From assembly GCA_963969345.1 (NCBI GenBank), contig OZ017766.1:12276001-12340000 (forward strand): a stretch of 64,000 bases of DNA, given 5' to 3'. Under the pieces are notes generated by a model. That model was not told the DNA's origin. It did no database searches and worked only from the letters and a program-made list of their open reading frames with translations. Position numbers and translations under genes: made by a program. The DNA is from Turbatrix aceti (lineage: Eukaryota > Nematoda > Chromadorea > Rhabditida > Panagrolaimidae). Positions 1-13,100 of the stretch are shown here, piece by piece (the stretch's first letter is position 1; each line of letters opens with the position of its first letter).

Positions 1-236
1 TGGTCGCCTCAAGGGTGGATGGCATCTGTAGGATCGTAAAAGAATTCATTGGCTTTCTTCCTTGTATGGCACAAAGCTTAAAATTTACATACATGCCCTT
101 GAACTATTCAGAAACCAGTTTGGATTTATGTTTCTGATTTCGTGATTTTTTACAGTATTATTGTATAACATTTATTTGAAAAAATTTAAATTTCCCAGTT
201 TCCTGTCTTTTAAATTTTTCCCGCGTTCAATTTTTT

Positions 237-520
237 TTACTGTGGTATTTTTTTCTTCAGTGATCGGTGAAAAAATGCCATAACCCCCCAAAAAAACATA
301 TCACAGCGACGTTGGCAATGGCACCATTTCGGATTGTTCCATTCTATCCCGGGTGTCTTGGGTTGCTGTTTTCTGCGCTGCTTCTCATACCTGTCGTAGT
401 ATTGGATCAGTCTGCTGTCGTGGATGGACTCTTCTTGGAACACACTTTTGCGAGCAAGATTTTTGAACATGCTCAACGGTTGGCCGATGCGACCTCCGGT
501 GAATACGGCACAAATGATAC
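237..520 (-). CDS. possible coding exon, unidentified minus-strand gene
   Basis: An open frame on the minus strand runs from a plausible acceptor (TTTACCAG, just above 520) to a TAA at 239-237. Codon third positions are C/G-rich in this frame, unlike the surrounding T-rich sequence, which is the main reason to think it is coding. The product would end in a basic stretch (YYDRYEKQRRKQ) followed by a hydrophobic, lysine-rich tail. The basic stretch faintly recalls the end of mitochondrial/bacterial ribosomal protein S21, but I cannot establish that. The hydrophobic end (below about 305) may be intron. A plus-strand frame over the same bases is the competing reading. It would lie in an intron of the receptor phosphatase gene, on the opposite strand. 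Confidence 0.3.
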
Positions 521-771
521 TGGTAAACAAGGAGATAGCGGGATGGTCTGGCGGGGTCAGGGTTAATGTGATTTTTTTTAATTTTCTAATTATTAAAATG
601 CAAAAAAAATATTTTTAAATCTTTTTTTAAAAATTGTAAAATTTCATTTACACTTAATTTTTTTTAATTTTCGAAAGTTTTAAAAATAAATGAAGTTTTT
701 TTAAATCAGATTTTATCAATTTCTTTTTTGTTTAATTTTTTGTTTTAGCTTTTCTAAAATTTACATTTCAG

Positions 772-1186
772 TCCGCCGCGTCCCTCCTTACTTCACCTTC
801 AAATTCCAAAAACTCTACCGAGTAGGCATCGGCTCAAATCTCAACATAACCTGCATCGCAGTTGGCTATCCAATGCCCCGGGTGTTCTGGAAGCGTCAAT
901 CGGACGACTCATACCTTTCCGACCCTCAAACAGCTCCTGTCGGCAAAAATATTCTTGTCCTCACCGACATCCAGGAGCCTTCTGAAAATTATACCTGCAT
1001 TGCCGTCAGCAAACTTGGAAACATTGAAATGTCGACTATGGTTGAGGCGAGAGAACTCCTGCCCGCGCCCCGGGGGTTGGCTGTCTTTGAAATCAACGAG
1101 ACGACTGTGAGAATTAAGTGGAATACGGTACAATCGACGAGTGCCGAAGATGGTGTGACGGCTTACATTGTCAAATACCGACAAAA
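772..1186 (+). CDS. LAR exon: Ig3 and start of FN3-1
   Basis: The acceptor is TTACATTTCAG (ends 771) and the donor is AAAA|GTGGGT. The exon opens in phase 1 with the VRRVPPYF segment that begins LAR Ig3. It contains the disulphide cysteines (NITCIAVGYP and ENYTCIAVS), the Ig tryptophan (VFWK) and the linker into FN3-1 (PAPRGLAVFE..VRIKW). It needs one base from an upstream exon outside the window, so the receptor is incomplete on the left. Confidence 0.95.
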
Positions 1187-4100
1187 GTGGGTTTTTTTGA
1201 GTTTGAAATGGCTTGCTGTGTGTGTGATTTTTTTTGCATTTTTTAACTATTATTAATGAAAATATTTATTTGACAAACAGTTTTTTATAATAACCGAACA
1301 ACATGAAATTTTTTTGTAATTTTTTCTTGTGTAAAAATTTTTTTTCAAAATTGTTTTACATTTTTGTCCGTAAACAATTTTCAGGAACTAAAACAGTTTC
1401 AAGATCTAAAATCAGGTCCAAATCAAACATTTTTTTAAACATGCATAAAAAATGTTTTTTTTGAAATTTTTACATTTAAAAATCTAAAAACTAACAAAAA
1501 TGGTTGAAAGATCCTCGTTTTTTTAAACTGAAAAAAAAAATGTTTTTGCTGTGCCGCAAGTTTTGTTATTTTTGCTAACCCTAACCCGTTTTTGAAGGCT
1601 GACACCGCTATCTTCAACCCCACTTACCGCTTCTTCACCGTAAGTTTTCCCTCCATTTTGCATGCTGTGCCTTGTTTTTTTGTTTTTAATTTTCTGTCAA
1701 TTATTTATTTTTTTACGTTTACTTTTGCGATTTTTCAAGGTATGCCGAACGAGGTGGCAACTGGAAGGAATTCAAAGTCAATGCTTCTCACACATCGGCT
1801 ACGGTAGAAAAGCTGTCACCGTATCAGGTAGGATTATATTTTTTTAACTTCTTTTGAATCCTTTTAATTAAATTTTTTCAAGCATTACGAATTTGTCGTC
1901 CAAGCTGTTAATTCCATCGGTCGAGGTCGTGCCACGCATCCTGTGGAAGCCCAAACCGCCGAATCCCTTCCCGCCAATCCTCCATCGGATGTCAAAGCTC
2001 GTCCGCTCAACAGCTTTTCCATCCTGACCCAATGGTCTCCACCTGATTCTCCCAACGGTCGAATCACCGGTTACCGGGTCTTCTACACCAACGATCCCCG
2101 CGCAGACGATTCTGACAAATCCCAGTGGCAGGTCAAAGAAACCCAAGCGGATGAGCAAATGGCGACGCTGTCAGGCCTCACACCTGACAAAACTTATATC
2201 ATCCAGGTACAGGCAGTCAATAGCAAAGGTCAGGGCCCATTGTCGAGATCGGTGACCGTGATCACGAAGCAGGGAGTCCCCGGTCAGCCTGCTCATCTCG
2301 CGGCCAAGGCTGTGGATGCGAGGAGGATTCAGCTGACGTGGCAGAAGCCTCTTCACTCGTACAACATTGTCGGATACACGATACGCTTCAATGCGTCGAG
2401 AAACGAAGTCAAGGAGATCACGCTGACATCTGATGTGCAGAGACACACGATTGATGGCCTCAGGCCGGATACGGTGTATGTGTTCCGAGTTGCTGCGAAC
2501 AGCGATCGAGGACAGGGCGCTTACGGTGACGAAGTTGCGGCCAGAACTCTTCCTTCTGGTAAGTTTTTTTTTATTATTCTCCACAGGAAAAAAATGGGAA
2601 TTGTAATGATGTTGTGGTTACGGTAACTCTATTGTATTGTCTACAGTGTTGCAAATTTAAACACATTTTTTTACTACAAAAACTTTTACGATTAAAAAAA
2701 ATTGTACGATTTATTTATAAAAAAATTTTAAAAAATCTGTTTTGTTCAAAAATCGTGAATAAAAATTTCGAAACAATTTTGTTGATTTAAAATTTTTCCA
2801 AAATTTCAAAATTTATTTACCAGTGATCGTACTTTGTATACTATTTGATATCGTGTCGTTACTCTATCGTTTGTTTTCTTCCCTCAGATGCCATCGTCTT
2901 TCCCGACTTCAACTTTTTACCTGGAAATTCGTCAACATTTTTGAAAGCAACAATTTCTTCATCTTTTAACTTTGCTGCTCAACTCTTCCTCGAGTACCGA
3001 ACCCTGTTCCGTGCTACACCAGTTTCTTCCTACGAAGACGAAGACGAGGAAGACTTTGAAGGCAGCGCCGTCATGCCACCGCCTCCGACCCCGGCTCCAT
3101 GGCATCGGATTTCTTTTGAAGACCGGGTTGCCGAAGTCGGGGGTCTGATTCCGAATACGGTCTATGAAAGCCGCCTTGTTGCCGTCAATGAAAATGGCAC
3201 AACAACTGATGCCGTGAAGCTTACCGCGAAGACCCTGGAAGATGGTTGGTTTGAATTTTTGGAGTGGTTGTGTTTGTGTAAAAATCTTTGGGGGGATAAA
3301 AATTTTTTTACACGTTACACAATTTCATAAAAAAAAATTTGTACAGATGAAAAATCAGCACACAACGGACCGGGTTGGTTTTTACTTTTTTTTTAAATTT
3401 TTGCACGGAAATCAAAATTTTTTCACACCCCAAATACCCAAACAAAGGTGTGCAAAACAAAGAAAATTTTGCCACTGCAAAACAAAGAAAAATTTATCTA
3501 TATTGACTGCTGGACCGGACCTCATTTGTTGTTGTTGTCCCATTTTTGGGGTGGGCAACTGTCAAACAAGGAACAAGGGTCGCCGTTGCACGTGGCCCTT
3601 TTTTTGTTGTCGGTTGGTCAAAATGGGAGGAAAAATGCGACCAAACAATTGAACAATACCACCAGAGGAAGTGGTACAGATGGACGGTGATTAATGCTTG
3701 GTGGCAGGCAGGATGAATTGGAAAAAAATTTTGTATTGATTGTTTAAAATTTTCATTTTTGGTTCATAATTTGTTTATGAACTAAAAAAAAATTTGACCA
3801 GCTTGTGAACACAGTAAAAAATATTAAAAAAAATTAGCCAATAAACCACAAAACAGAAAAAAATAGGGTGCTTTTTTACCTTTTTCATATAAACCGCAAA
3901 ACAAGCACATTTCTTTAAAATTTTTTGCGATATATCTTTTTCCCCAATCATGTCCATTCGTCCACCATCATTTACCGTCTCATTTTATCCGGCTTGTGTC
4001 ACAAGGTCGTAAATTACCTCATTTGATTTTTATGTCATAATTTTTTCCCAACGCTTTTTACGACGTATAATAGTGTTCAGCGGCGATGGTCAGTCAGTCG

Positions 4101-7100
4101 TTGAATCGGTCTGTCGGCAATATTAGCACTTACTGTTGTCGTGGTAATCAAGTTGGTATAATACCAGTGTATACACACGATGGCTGACTAAGCCGCCTAT
4201 CGAGTTGTTCAAATTCGATAGGGTTGATGAGAGCATTACAATAGAGCGTGTTGTATACACGCTGGGGGTACCGCGAACGAACGAACGAACGTGGTGAATC
4301 ACATCGTATATTGCAAGCGTTCACATTTTCACAAGGGTTTTGATAGCTCAAGCATGGCCGAAAGCTGTGGTGTAAACGTGCTACTTATGTGAGAGCAAAC
4401 TTTTTTCCCTGTGTACGCACCTGTTTTTTTAGAATTTTTCAAATGGTTACTGATGAGAGAGGAAGGTGAGAAAAATCACGGAAAATTTTTCAAGGTGCTG
4501 AAATTTTTTGTGCAAATTTTTTTTGTTTAAGACCCTAAAAACTGAATATCTTTTTTTTAATTCCAAATTTCTAAAAAATGCGCACTGAAAACTAGGCAGT
4601 TTACCGATTACACACGCACGCAATTCCCGCCTCCAACAAGAGGTGTCAAAATTCATCAGGAACCTTATACCCCAAATCCCGCTACCAGTCGCCTCAAATC
4701 ATCGAATCTGACCTGCCCGCGATGCTTTTGTCTTTCTGTCTTGTCCCTCAATTTGTCATTAGCATATGTATACCTTTGCGTGCTAGAACCACTCACATTT
4801 GCAAAAGTGTGTGCGGACCCCAAGGCAGGAAGAAAGAACGGACTCTGACCAGAACCAGGAGAAGAGAAGAAGAGAAGACCCACTGGACAAGTCAAAAAGT
4901 GACCCAACAGGCCAGCTTGGCTAGCAGTACTACTAAATAGTTGGTGTACGTACCTGTATGAAGAGAAGAGGAAAGGATAGGCGCTTACAACCAGGTTGTT
5001 TGCCTGCGCCAACGGCTTGGGGGGGGGGGCTACACACCTACACACATTTTGCCAAATTGCCAATTCTCTGAAAAGTGCAATGCGGCACCGGTTAGCAAGC
5101 CTGCTGGTCCGGTCTGGTCAATGGCGAGAGAATTGGCACCTTCTGCTCTTTGGGACAGACCAGCAACCAGGTTGTGGTTATTTCTGGATGGCTTTATGTA
5201 ACAACGGGAGTTTTTTTAAATTTTTCAAAAACATTGTGGTGGCTTTTCCCTTTTTTTATAGCCCGATGAATTTTTAGACAATTTATAAAAAAATTACACT
5301 ATCTGGCGTTCGTTTATCTCCGAGTCTTTATTCCAATTACTGCCATTTTTTGCTTATTTCAGAGCTTTAAACTGCTGTGAATTAAATTTTATTACGCCTC
5401 TGGTATTTACGCACCGCCGTCCTAAAAGCAAAATTGTTTGTGAAAGAATAAAAATAATGTGAAATTGCCTGACTTATCCTTTTTTTCTGCTCTTTTCCGT
5501 CTGTCTATCCTATCCAATCCGTTCTACCAATAGTAATCGACTATATCTGTAGGGCTATTTTTTTTAGTTTTTTTTCAAATGCGATTTTTGCGACTTTTTG
5601 ATTTTTGAGAACATTTTTTACTTTTTTGTAAATATATAACCTGATTTTCCAAATTTTTGGATGTCAAATATTTTATTATACAAAATCTGTCAACTGAAAC
5701 AAAAAAAAAACGAACTTGCACTCACTTCCACGGCGGTCAAGCCGCTGACTGATGCTGCACTATTACCCAACTCACATGGCCAGAAGCCAGAAAATGCCTC
5801 CAGCTCGAGTAACAGAAGTGATTGCTAACTCCCACGGGATAATCTTCTGTCCATGAAGATATCTATTGCTGGATGGGGCATGTTGGATGCTTTTTATACG
5901 CCTTCAATGCCAAGTATGTAAATTAGGGTTCTCTCCCAGAAACAAAGTATGTATACTTTTTAGTTCTTCGATAGAGTGTGGCTTTTTTTATAGCAATACC
6001 GCGATTTTTTATTGCTTGGCTGAAGTTGGGTTAGCATTTTGTTGCATTTTTTTTCTTCTACTAAACTATTTATTCTGGTGATGTTACGTTTTTGCCGTTT
6101 TAATTTTTGGTATAATAAACTATACTTTTCTCTAAAATTAATTTTTTTGTGACTTCATTAAAATTTCGTTAACAAAAAAATCTGCGGTACTTAATTTTTT
6201 GTCGCTCATTTTTCATTTCTTAAAATCTTTCAAAAAATTTCGACCGTCAAACGTAATTTATTATCCTTAGCCCAAAAGCATCCGGATCCTGGACAGGCTT
6301 GTGTCAAATCCGGACACATAGCTCAGCCATATGTCTCATTTTTGTTTCTCTACTGCCGTTCGCCATTGCAGCATAATACCAGTGGTTGCCGGTTATTCTT
6401 CTTTGATTGCATTGTTGTATCACAGCTCCAAACGCTTTTACAAAAACATTTGACCACACTTTTATTTTACGGCACGAAAGTTTTTTTGTACACTCTTTTG
6501 GTTGATTACACTAGTTTTTGTGATGTTAACATTTTTCGAAACAAAACTTGCAAAACCTGAATGGCATTGTTGTACTAGAAATTTACGTTCTCACTCTTCA
6601 CTAATGTATACTTCGTTCGGTACGTGTTAAAAAAATAATGGATTATGCTAACGAACTATAAACCTGAACTTCTAGTTTGACTACCAACGCATCCATGTGG
6701 CCCCACGCTCGTAAAAATATATTAAGAGTATTTTTACACCCATACATACAAGTTTTTTACAATCCCCAAAAAAATTTCAAATCGGGTGTGGTGTGGTGTG
6801 CATAGATCAGTTTTTCCAGCGATTACATTTGTTTGCCAAATTTTCCTTTAAATGATTTTTTTTAAATTCTTTTATTCATGCGTTAATAAATTTATGACGA
6901 CAACAAAATTTAGATATTTAGTTTTCTTTGCACCTGAACAATTCTTATTTATACCATTTTTTTCTTCGTATGCCTTTTTTGTCGTCTTTTACAGACAGCA
7001 AGCCGGGAAACGCGATTAGTGATATTTTTTTACACCTTTCTTTGTACAAAATGTGAACACGATGGTTTTTTTTTGCCCAAAGTTTACACAGCTTGATCGT

Positions 7101-10100
7101 CTATGATGATGTTTTGCTTTTTATGCGCTGTACCACAATAGTTGTAGAAGCAGCTCCACGTCTTATGTTAGTCTTTTTTTTCTTTCCTTTCTCTGCGGTC
7201 GATTGTTCGGTCGGTCGGTCGACAGATGGAAAAGATAGATGATGCATTAGCATTCTTGCTCTTTTTTGCTTCTTGTTTTTTGTTTTGGTCACTGTCCGGC
7301 ACAGTCGGCAGTCAGTTTGTCGTAGATGTTCAATAAATATAAAAAAAATCATTGACTATTATTTTTGGACGATAAAAAAAAAGTTTGCCGGTGGATAGAT
7401 TTGAAACAAAGCCCTGTTGTTGACAGTCAAAAAATTTACCATTGAACTATTCCGACATTGTTGATCATTGTTTACAATTTTAAATTCCTGGAATTTGTGT
7501 TTTATTTTTTAGTCCCATTTCTTTTCGTTTTTACAAATTTCGACCTTTCATCCGCTCATTAGCTTTTCAACAAACGAATAATCCCTCTGCATAATTAGGC
7601 TAATTAGTAACAAGGTTTACGGCACAACACGCTGGTTCGTCCATTTCTGATTTGCAAAATCTGTCCGTTGCCCCCGACGGCCGGCACCTTCCTTGATGGT
7701 ACGACCGACGGCTGACGATTGACGACGACCGTTCGGTTTGCAATTTTGTCTCTTTTCTGTCATTCAAGCAAGAAGCTTGCATTTAAACTTTTCTTCGGCT
7801 CCACACTTGTTCACACTTGTGTCGATTGACAGATAAATGTCCTTTTGGCAGCCCTCCTTGGCGGAAAGCTTTTCCTTTTCACAGTCTTCCTCTCACACAA
7901 ATCGTCGCGCTATGAGCCTTCAGTGGTTTAGCGCGCGTGATTATCTTTCCCATGGGAAGGGTAGATGGGTTGTTCTGACAGGCAGAGCAACAAACACAAC
8001 GCGCCACAGTCAACACTCACTTACGATGGCCATTTGACATTTATTTTTGCCTTTGTTCCTTCTTTCCTTGTGTTCTTTTGTGCTAGCCAGGAAATTGAAA
8101 AATGAGGATATTTTATAGGATCACCGATTGTTCAGATAATTTGTCACTTCTAAATTTTTTTTTAAATTTTTTAAAAGCATTTTTTTCCGGATGACAAATT
8201 TTTTTGCCGCCATACAAATTTTTTGTAAGGTGGATTATTTTACAGTTCATTGGGCTATTCATTCCAAAAATGGAAAATGAGTTGTACTTTTTATTCTGAG
8301 AAATTTACACCAATGACAAGTGGTTTTTGGTTCGGTTTTTGATGGTCGATTATGGCTGTTCTAAATTTTTTTGTGTACGTAAATTATTTTTAAAGCGGAA
8401 TCAAATTCTAATACTAAAAGTTTTTTAGAACGATAAAAATTTTTAATACACTAGACCACCCAGAATTTTGTTTCCCATTCAGCGTGTTGTTCATTTGTGG
8501 AATTATTATTATTTCATAAGTGTACGAGTACGGCATCAGCTCAATGATGATGTGGTAATAAATGTGCGACCTTCCCTCCCTTCCTGTCTCGTCTAAGCTG
8601 CTAAACATGTGTTTTGTGTTCGCCAGGCCAAACTGAGCCAGAACGGATACCAAATGATCAAATCTTGTAATTGACAAACACAAGAACAGAAAAAGAGCAT
8701 CATCTTTTTCCCATCATTATCGTCATCATCGCTTCTGTGTCGGTTGGGATGAGCAGGAAATAGTATTTCTATCGATGAATGCATGAATGAGAAAGAGGAT
8801 ATTAGCTGCAAGTATGGTATTGGCAAGTGGATGAGACATACAGTCTGGAGACAGACTGTACACAACAGTCAACAGCGACCGGACAGGCAGGCAGGCAGAT
8901 GGGTGGTCGGAAGCTGCCTGGCTAGCGCGGGGGATGGATACGAGAGGATATCTCTATTGCATTATTGTTTGGGGTGTCAAGCTGAACATTGATACGTTTC
9001 TTGCTAGCGTGTTGTCTATAAACGTATACGTTTTTCTGCCGTTTGCAAGCTACTTTTTTCAGAAAAACTTTTTTTCATCACTAATACTTTTTTGTGCACT
9101 TTTCGAGTGTCCACTTGACTAGCCAAACTCCCCAGTTGTTTTTTGCTGCACAAAAAATTCCCTCAAGTACCCTGTCAAAATACAGTCTAGTTAAAAATTT
9201 CCAGTTTTCATCCTTGACACCCTAGCTAATCCTCTTCTCGCCCATTCATCGGTCATTTTATTTGGGGGTGTTAATATGTCCCACAGCATGTTGAAAAAGT
9301 GGCACCCTAAAATCCAGTGTTTGTTTATTATTTCTGTCTTTTTTTCCTGTCTGCCAGGAGGAGAATGAGAAAGGATTTGGTTTCTCGGCGTTCCTTGCCC
9401 GGTGGATCAGGACCAGCTGCCTCGGCTTGCTTTCTTTTCAAGTGGAGCCTCTGCGCATCATCTCTGCTTTGACCGCCGAGGTCGTTTATGGCATTATGAT
9501 TTGAAAACCGGTTTTTTTTATCCTATTTCATCCCGTCTGTTTGTATACGGAAAAAATATTTTAGCTTTCAAAATTTTGAGTTTATGCTTTCTAAAATTCG
9601 GTACAATTCTCAAGAGTCAACCTAATATTAACCGAACCATCAAAAAAAGGAGCTATGAAAGTTGAAAAGAAGATGAGTAATCGCGTTCTTTGCGGGTGCG
9701 GGGGTCTATCTTTTCTGTCATCTCCATGTGCAAAAGAAAGGCAGCGCAGCACATCCGTCAAGTTTTTACTATAATCCAGTGTCTTTCAATAATTTTTAAA
9801 ATGCGCTCTTTTGAATGAATTTCAATATTTTTAAAGACTTGACCGCTGTCTTCTCCCTTTTTGTCCTCCTCCCGTAAAACTATTAATTCGACAGCGCGCC
9901 GGCATCTGCCCCGCATCGCTGAGCATCTCAAAATCCAAATCCATGTCCCTCCCGACTTGCGCGGGGTGGACAGGGGCACAAGGGAGTATTTCTTGGCCTC
10001 TCTGCCGGCCGTCGGCGCTCGCTCATTCAATTAACCCCCTCGTACAACCAACATGTACACAAAAACCGATGTGTGAGAAGTGAATGAAGGCGGCAATGAA

Positions 10101-13100
10101 CAAGCCAAGTGCGCGGGACCGGAAGTTGTCGCCGGACATCCTCCTGACCCGAGGAAAACCATTTCTGTTCTAAAACTCGTTCAATAAGTCACCCCGTCGT
10201 CGTCCGTCGTCCCTCTAGGCGCCGTTGATTCCGCTTCGATTAGTTCCAGCCTTTCCCGACTCCTGTCATCGTCATTACTGCTGGCATAGTTCTTGTTGCA
10301 TTCTTGTGTTTGCCTTTCTCGCAAAATTGCAAAAAGGCGACAATTAGCCAGCTCCCTGGTAGTTTTCTTTCCCTCTCTTTCCTCTGTGCCTTGACCACTG
10401 TCCACCCTGTTGCTCAGGGCTCTGTTGCATACATCCCTGGATGCCTGCCAGAGCGGTGAAATTAAATTTCTCGTTACGCAATGTCGCGTATCCTCTGTCT
10501 TCTCCTTTTTTGTCAGCCAATCCACTCTTTTGACTTGGCCACAGGGCATGGATGTACTTTTTTGGGCTCGAAACATACAAAAAAGTGAAATGTGGCGCCG
10601 TCTGTCGACAAACTTGGACTCCGACGTCGTTTCTTGTCATTTAGTCAGTCGCTCACTAGTTGCAAGTAAGTGAAAATGGCACCGTCTATGTGTCTTCCTG
10701 TGAGTGAGTCAGTCTATTGACTTATGTACAGTTGAATAATAATTTGTTTCTTGCTTCTGCTCCCTTTAGTTAGTCCTTTTTGCGAGTTCCATTGTTTTTT
10801 TTCTTCTTATGTTATGCCCAGCAATAAACTTGCTTTCCATTGCCAAAATATAGTGGACGGCATTTACGACAACGCTCAGTCATCAGTGGTATCTCGTAAG
10901 TATCGTAGTATCGTATGTCATTTGTTGGAAACTTTCTCACGGTAGTCACTCACTCCACAGTCATAGTGGTTTGCATCCGATAAATAGATACGACACGACC
11001 ATTCATTTATTGCCACTGCCTTTCCTGCAACACAATGTTTTTGTACAAATTTTTATGCACCAGAAAAGCGCAACAGGAGAGGATTAATCGTACCGCGGCC
11101 GTGGTCAGTGTGTGGTCGAACGATTTAAAAATAGATAAGCGTTCCGTTTGACCTTTCCATTTTTTTATTTGACGGCAAACCCCTGTGCACATGTGCGCGT
11201 GCCCAAGCACCTATGTGCTAACTTTTTCGGTACGCGACATTGGAACGTATTTTGAACGACTTTTGAATGAGTTCTGCTAAAAACTATTCAACTTCAAATT
11301 TTTTTGTCATGTCATTGATTTTATTTTGAGATGTTTTGTAATGGCAAAGTGTGCCGGTTTTTACGAAATGTGATATCCTGAGATAGGCCCGGGTTTGAAT
11401 CCTGCTTTAAGCTAAAATTTATTTATTTAATTTTTGAAGTACCCTAAAAATCTAAAATAAAGTTCTAAAGTCAATTTTGGCATTATCTACCGTAACAAAC
11501 ATTATTAGAAATTGGTCAACTCATATAGGTGATATCGATCTCTACCCTTTGGTTTCTCATTCCCTCCGCATATTTCTTCCCACTCGGTAGCAAGGAAAAA
11601 AAATAACGGCAGCCCACCAATTGTTCTTTCTTGCGCGAAGCGGCCTCGACGAGGTGACGCAACGATGGCAGGCAAAAGGTCATCGATTGATTCAATTATG
11701 AATAGGCATCCATTATTTGTATTCGTTCTTTTTCTCGGCACTCAAAACAAACTGCCAATTAGGTTTTTTTTGGATGGCTAATGAGGTTTTGAACTTTGAT
11801 TGCAATGGATGGATGCATGATCGGTGTGGCATGCATGCCACACTATTTTTTTATACTGCGTTACGAACATCTCGCGCGCCCTGGAATGAGAACAAACAGT
11901 TTCGGTTCCTTTCCTCTCCTCTTGTCCTCTTCCTTTTTCCTGTCTAACGCGCTTTAGCGCGCATTTTTGGTTATTGTTGTTCAAAAACTCGTCTCGCGAC
12001 CGAACCGACCGTCAACTGTCGGACGGACGTCCACACCCTCGCTAGTACACGCGCTTGCTGCCTTTTTTTCATCACCCCCCACTATTTTGGCGCTGCATCA
12101 TGGAGGCGTGCGGGGCTTGCATGACGATTATTTGAGCTTTGCTTTGGGTTTGCCGCTCTACCACGACCACCACCACGACGCGCGCGCCGATTTTGACCTC
12201 TAATTTTTGTTCGGTCTCTTCTTGTACCGTGATTTTCCGTATTCTCGACCACCACTTGTACACACATTTTTTGGACAACGGCGCGTGAAAAAGAAAAATG
12301 AATGAAGCGTTGTTGTTCCTGTTCAAGTGTAGTCTGCCTTCCCTGCCTACTACCTGACCAACGACTGGACTGACCATTCATTTGTTCTTACCAAAAAGGT
12401 AGACAAAGTGCATATTTTAGCAACCTGCACTTTCTTTTCCCATTCCGAGAAGGACTGTAACACTTTTTTTGTCGTTCCATTTTTGTTTGTTTCACTGAAC
12501 GGAGAAGACGAAGAAGCTCCAACACCTTACGCTGCCCTTTATTTGCTTGGTAGAGGTGAATGCGACGGTCACCTGTCTCATCCTTCTTTTTCAATCGATT
12601 GCGCAGCACTCACTAGAACGAACGAACTCTTGCGGGGGGAGAGGGTATTTTTATGATGCTACCTGTTGGCTGGGCGAGGTGAGGGAGATACCACGAAGAG
12701 TGACCACGATGCAGGTTGGAGGGGACCTTGAAGAAAAAAATTGTTTGGTACCCGCTAGACACATTTTTAAAGGTCACTTTGACTTTAAATGCTGGAACAC
12801 TTTTTTTTACCGTTTTTTTCATCACTTGCGGATAACTTTTACTTTCTTTTTCTTTTGGCGATAATTTATTCATCCTGACACTTACCAATCCGTTTTCACA
12901 TTTATTTATTTGACGTTTGTTTGGTTGGGTTGATCGCATGCGCTGGCTCGCGTCTGATCAGATAGACACCCTTTTCCTATCCATAGCATTCATCTCTACC
13001 TAAACCACGATAACTACCCCCTCGGGTGTCAAAAGTCATTATTACGTTACTTCAAATCACCCAAAGGGAGACTGAATGGAATATGAATGTGTTATAACGG

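Noticed and set aside
1575..1588. CTAACCCTAACCC, telomere-like motif
   Set aside because: Only about two units inside an intron; not a telomeric array.
4665..5063. 132-codon minus-strand open frame in the LAR intron
   Set aside because: Composition is low-complexity, no splice-compatible partners, no recognisable domain, and the opposite strand is equally open; treated as chance in a GC-richer patch.
7101..7352. Minus-strand frame near a GGTC repeat
   Set aside because: Lysine-rich low-complexity translation of A/T runs; no splice or domain support.
10181..10576. 131-codon minus-strand open frame
   Set aside because: Overlapping frames on both strands are open in this GC-rich patch, and the translation has no conserved motif or signal peptide.
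12072..12381. Two overlapping ~100-codon minus-strand frames
   Set aside because: They arise from repeated CACGAC/GCGCGC sequence; poly-valine and arginine runs indicate low-complexity, not a protein.
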